Shown in pieces: positions 63,975 through 64,000 of a stretch of DNA of 64,000 nucleotides. A model generated the notes under the pieces. That model did no database searches, was not told the DNA's origin, and was given only the letters and a program-made list of their open reading frames with translations. How positions within the stretch are numbered: the first letter of the stretch is position 1; each line of letters starts with the position of its first letter. Position numbers and translations under genes: made by a program. The DNA is from Laceyella sediminis (GTDB taxonomy: Bacteria; Bacillota; Bacilli; Thermoactinomycetales; Thermoactinomycetaceae), in the NCBI RefSeq assembly GCF_003003125.1, contig NZ_PVTZ01000005.1:62001-126000 (forward strand), read 5' to 3'.

Positions 63975-64000
63975 CTCTCTCTGGCACGCTTTCCTGAATC

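Overview
The window is a chromosomal segment of a moderate-GC, endospore-forming Bacillales bacterium, most likely a member of the Thermoactinomycetaceae or a close relative. The genus is inference. The support is the gene set (pcrB-pcrA-ligA with yerC, gatCAB, dgkB-rlmCD, fadN-fadA-fadE, YheC/D and DUF2935 spore-type proteins, YkvI) and operators read by Bacillus-type regulators (FadR, FapR, PurR, TPP riboswitch). The order yerC-pcrB-pcrA-ligA, followed at a distance by rlmCD, dgkB and gatCAB, echoes Bacillus subtilis. No rRNA, tRNA, CRISPR, prophage or intact insertion sequence was seen.

Layout. 1-5.4 kb (minus): a Hen1-Pnkp RNA-repair pair (pnkp runs off the left edge), an acyl-CoA ligase, and an SDH/SppA-fold protease with a 60-residue partner. 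5.4-11.4 kb: a DUF2797 protein, a divergent PlsY-like protein with YkvI, a class A penicillin-binding protein with an Asp-rich tail, and a 59-residue membrane protein. 12-15 kb: a secreted lipase whose mRNA leader folds into a multi-branch structure, then an RluD-type pseudouridine synthase. 15.2-18.4 kb (plus): a complete TPP-riboswitch-controlled thiamine-precursor ABC transporter operon. 18.5-26.5 kb (minus): a transglutaminase-like exported protein, a two-helix membrane protein, ligA, pcrA, pcrB, yerC. 26.5-27.5 kb holds no intact gene. 27.5-29.3 kb (plus): UDP-glucose dehydrogenase and cyclophilin. 29.4-43.3 kb (mostly minus): amidase, nitroreductase, rlmCD, dgkB, purine permease, gnd, HupE-like protein, CbiX chelatase, gatCAB, LysR regulator. 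43.4-46.3 kb (plus): a decayed HMGL-like gene, cstA and its YbdD partner. 46.3-50.3 kb (minus): tatA, a coiled-coil protein, and a glutamine-type ABC transporter whose ATPase seems to start at AUC. 50.7-52.6 kb: a TetR regulator divergent from a DUF418 membrane protein. 52.7-56.9 kb: a P5C dehydrogenase and three spore- or membrane-associated genes. 57-62.4 kb (minus): fadN-fadA-fadE for fatty-acid beta-oxidation under a FadR-type operator. 62.9-63.9 kb (plus): fabH behind FapR-type operators.

How it fits together. Fatty-acid breakdown and synthesis lie back to back and are controlled by opposite acyl-CoA/malonyl-CoA sensing logics. Several control elements are readable directly: TPP riboswitch, PurR boxes on a purine permease, a TACT-N7-AGTA operator on a nitroreductase, a LysR palindrome, and paired palindromes between tetR and DUF418.

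The least expected signals are the structured RNA leader before the lipase, a small dispersed repeat family bounded by CTAG (two clear copies, one diverged, two doubtful), the AUC start of glnQ, a probable leaderless tetR mRNA, and an amidase lacking its usual second active-site glutamate. No wholly new multi-gene system could be demonstrated. The lipase leader and the CTAG repeat family are the best candidates for something undescribed.
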